A DNA stretch of 64,000 nt from an uncultured Muribaculaceae bacterium (GTDB taxonomy: Bacteria; Bacteroidota; Bacteroidia; Bacteroidales; Muribaculaceae). Every line of letters starts with the position of its first letter. Positions within the stretch are counted from its first letter, which is position 1. The notes under the pieces are model-generated. The model did no database searches. It had not been told where the DNA came from and saw only the letters and a program-made list of their open reading frames with translations. Location of the stretch: the NCBI GenBank assembly GCA_910578365.1, contig CAJTRC010000002.1, forward strand, positions 1 through 64,000, read 5' to 3'. Made by a program: the position numbers and the translations under genes. Positions 62,708 to 64,000 of this stretch are shown piece by piece.

Positions 62708-64000
62708 GATTCAGACTCATACGCCAGCAGGAAGTGATGCAGTGCGGCGCGGCCTGTCTGGCCATGGTCGGCACATCTTTCGGCATGCCCGTATCGCTGA
62801 GGCATGCCGACCGGTTGTGCGGAGCATCGAAACAAGGCGTTTCGATGCTGGCCATATCAAAATCCGCCACCGAACTGGGGCTGGAAAACGCCACAGTAAA
62901 ACTGACTGTCGAAAAACTGGCTGAGATGCCAATGCCCTGCATTCTGCATTGGGACCAGCGGCACTATGTTGTGTTGTATAAAATATCAGACCGGGGGCGG
63001 CGCTTCCACATCGCCGACCCCGGCAAAGGTAAAATGCGCATCAGCGCCGATGAACTCAGAGAACATTGGATAAGCTCACGAAACGGTGAAGAGGAAAAAG
63101 GGATTGCCATGTTTTTCAATCCATCCGAAGCGTATTATTCATCAGCTCCGGAATCCGACCGGCATAGAGGCGCCGACTTGTCGGTAATATACGACTTTAT
63201 AAAAAAACACCGCCGGTACTTTATTCAGATTCTTTTCGGGCTGTCGGTAGCTTGCCTGATGCAGCTGTTGATGCCGTTCCTGACACAGGCCATAGTCGAT
63301 GCAGGCATCAAAAATTCGTCGTTAAGACTTATATGGCTGATACTGCTGGGCGAACTCACAATAATTGTGGGGCGTACGGCCACTGAGTTTGTACGCGGCT
63401 GGCTGCTGCTGCATCTTTCGATGCGCATAAACCTGTCGCTGCTGAACAGCTTTTTCATCAAGCTTATGCGGCTGCCGATGTCTTTCTTCGAAATACGAAA
63501 AAGCGGAGATATACTGCAGCGCCTGGCCGACCAGGACCGGATACGCAACTTCCTCACAACCCAATTTCTGGGCGTGATATTCACCCTGATAAGTATATTG
63601 GTATTCGGCATAGCATTGTTAATATACAATAGTACTATTTTTGCTGTGTTCATTTTTATGAGCCTGCTATACGGCGTGTGGGTAACTCTATTCCTGCGCA
63701 GGCGCCGTATAATAGATTACGAAACTTTTTCGGTGCAGGCTCGTAGCCAGGATATGGCATTTCAGTACGTGAACTCCATGCAGGAAATAAAACTGCAGAA
63801 CTGCGAGGAGCGCCGACGCGGCAAGTGGGAAGACATACAGATAGAACTATTCGAAGTACAGATGAAGTCGCTGCGCATGCAGCAGACTCAGGAAGCCGGC
63901 GCCCTGTTTATCAACGAACTGAAAAACATACTGATTACCGTGCTGGCTGCTTCGGCTGTTATTGACGGACAGTTTACTCTCGGCGCCATGCTGGCGGTAC
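62704..64000 (+). CDS. C39 peptidase-containing ABC exporter, N-terminal part
   Basis: 432 codons up to the window edge. The C39 cysteine peptidase domain (about 1-140) has Gln8, Cys14 in QCGAACLAM, His87 in HYVVLY and Asp105 in IADPGKG, the full catalytic set. A membrane domain follows (from about 165, five or six segments visible, including IIVGRTATEFVRGW and SFFEIRKSGDILQRL). The ATPase lies outside. Such exporters cut a double-glycine leader and move the peptide to the periplasm, with HlyD and outer-membrane partners. Translationally coupled to the barrel gene. Confidence 0.93.
   Translation, partial: MRFRLIRQQEVMQCGAACLAMVGTSFGMPVSLRHADRLCGASKQGVSMLAISKSATELGLENATVKLTVEKLAEMPMPCILHWDQRHYVVLYKISDRGRRFHIADPGKGKMRISADELREHWISSRNGEEEKGIAMFFNPSEAYYSSAPESDRHRGADLSVIYDFIKKHRRYFIQILFGLSVACLMQLLMPFLTQAIVDAGIKNSSLRLIWLILLGELTIIVGRTATEFVRGWLLLHLSMRINLSLLNSFFIKLMRLPMSFFEIRKSGDILQRLADQDRIRNFLTTQFLGVIFTLISILVFGIALLIYNSTIFAVFIFMSLLYGVWVTLFLRRRRIIDYETFSVQARSQDMAFQYVNSMQEIKLQNCEERRRGKWEDIQIELFEVQMKSLRMQQTQEAGALFINELKNILITVLAASAVIDGQFTLGAMLAV

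Noticed and set aside
1..64000. CRISPR array or cas genes
   Set aside because: No regularly spaced direct repeats with unique spacers and no Cas-like proteins were seen.

Overview
The window looks like a chromosome segment of a Bacteroidales bacterium, most likely of the Muribaculaceae type. Pointers are the promoter elements of the Bacteroidetes form TTTG-N19/20-TAnnTTTG found in front of many genes, start codons in A-rich leaders with no clear Shine-Dalgarno sequence, and family content typical of the group (SusA-like GH13 enzyme, DUF2723 membrane protein, pdxJ-exbB-exbD-tonB, sufBCDS, a dcw cluster running rsmH to ftsZ). The species assignment is inference.

Layout. 0-5 kb: start of an ABC-F gene, a secreted alpha-amylase-family enzyme divergent from glycogen branching enzyme glgB, then cytidine deaminase. 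5-12 kb: a TPR membrane protein, then a leftward run rbfA, LolE-like permease, radical SAM protein, FtsB/DivIC-like protein, small membrane protein, mutS. 11.8-16.5 kb: luxS plus a small protein, tRNA-Ala(GGC), then namZ, a sodium/solute symporter and a WYL regulator, a plausible cell-wall sugar salvage unit. 16.4-21.5 kb: a leftward TolC-HlyD-two-permease efflux operon behind a promoter whose spacer is filled by a perfect 14-bp inverted repeat. 21.7-27 kb: pdxJ-exbB-exbD-tonB leftward, and a shortened ACT protein, nadK, a metallopeptidase and cvpA rightward. 27-33 kb: sufBCDS for iron-sulfur cluster assembly and a HAD phosphatase. 33-38 kb: queG, a polysaccharide deacetylase and a giant DUF2723 protein leftward. 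38-55.4 kb: an almost complete division and wall cluster (rsmH, ftsL, ftsI, murE, mraY, murD, ftsW, murG, murC, ftsQ, ftsA, ftsZ) followed by a Sir2 deacylase. mraZ is not seen before rsmH; that place holds a 321-bp inverted-repeat element and an internally deleted aquaporin gene. A second 321-bp element with related ends sits between murE and mraY.

55.5-64 kb is the accessory region and the most interesting part. It holds a membrane-tethered TPR regulator with a C-terminal helix-turn-helix-like end, an array of TTGAATAAT half-sites, a tiny gene with a signal peptide, two related outer-membrane beta-barrel genes (the first frameshifted), and a C39-peptidase ABC exporter running off the end. 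Between the two barrel genes lies a scar of a second exporter gene: its first 47 bases and one internal 33-base piece remain, fused after loss of 986 bases. I read this as a duplicated, partly decayed peptide-export module. The exported substrate is not proven; the tiny gene is only a candidate.
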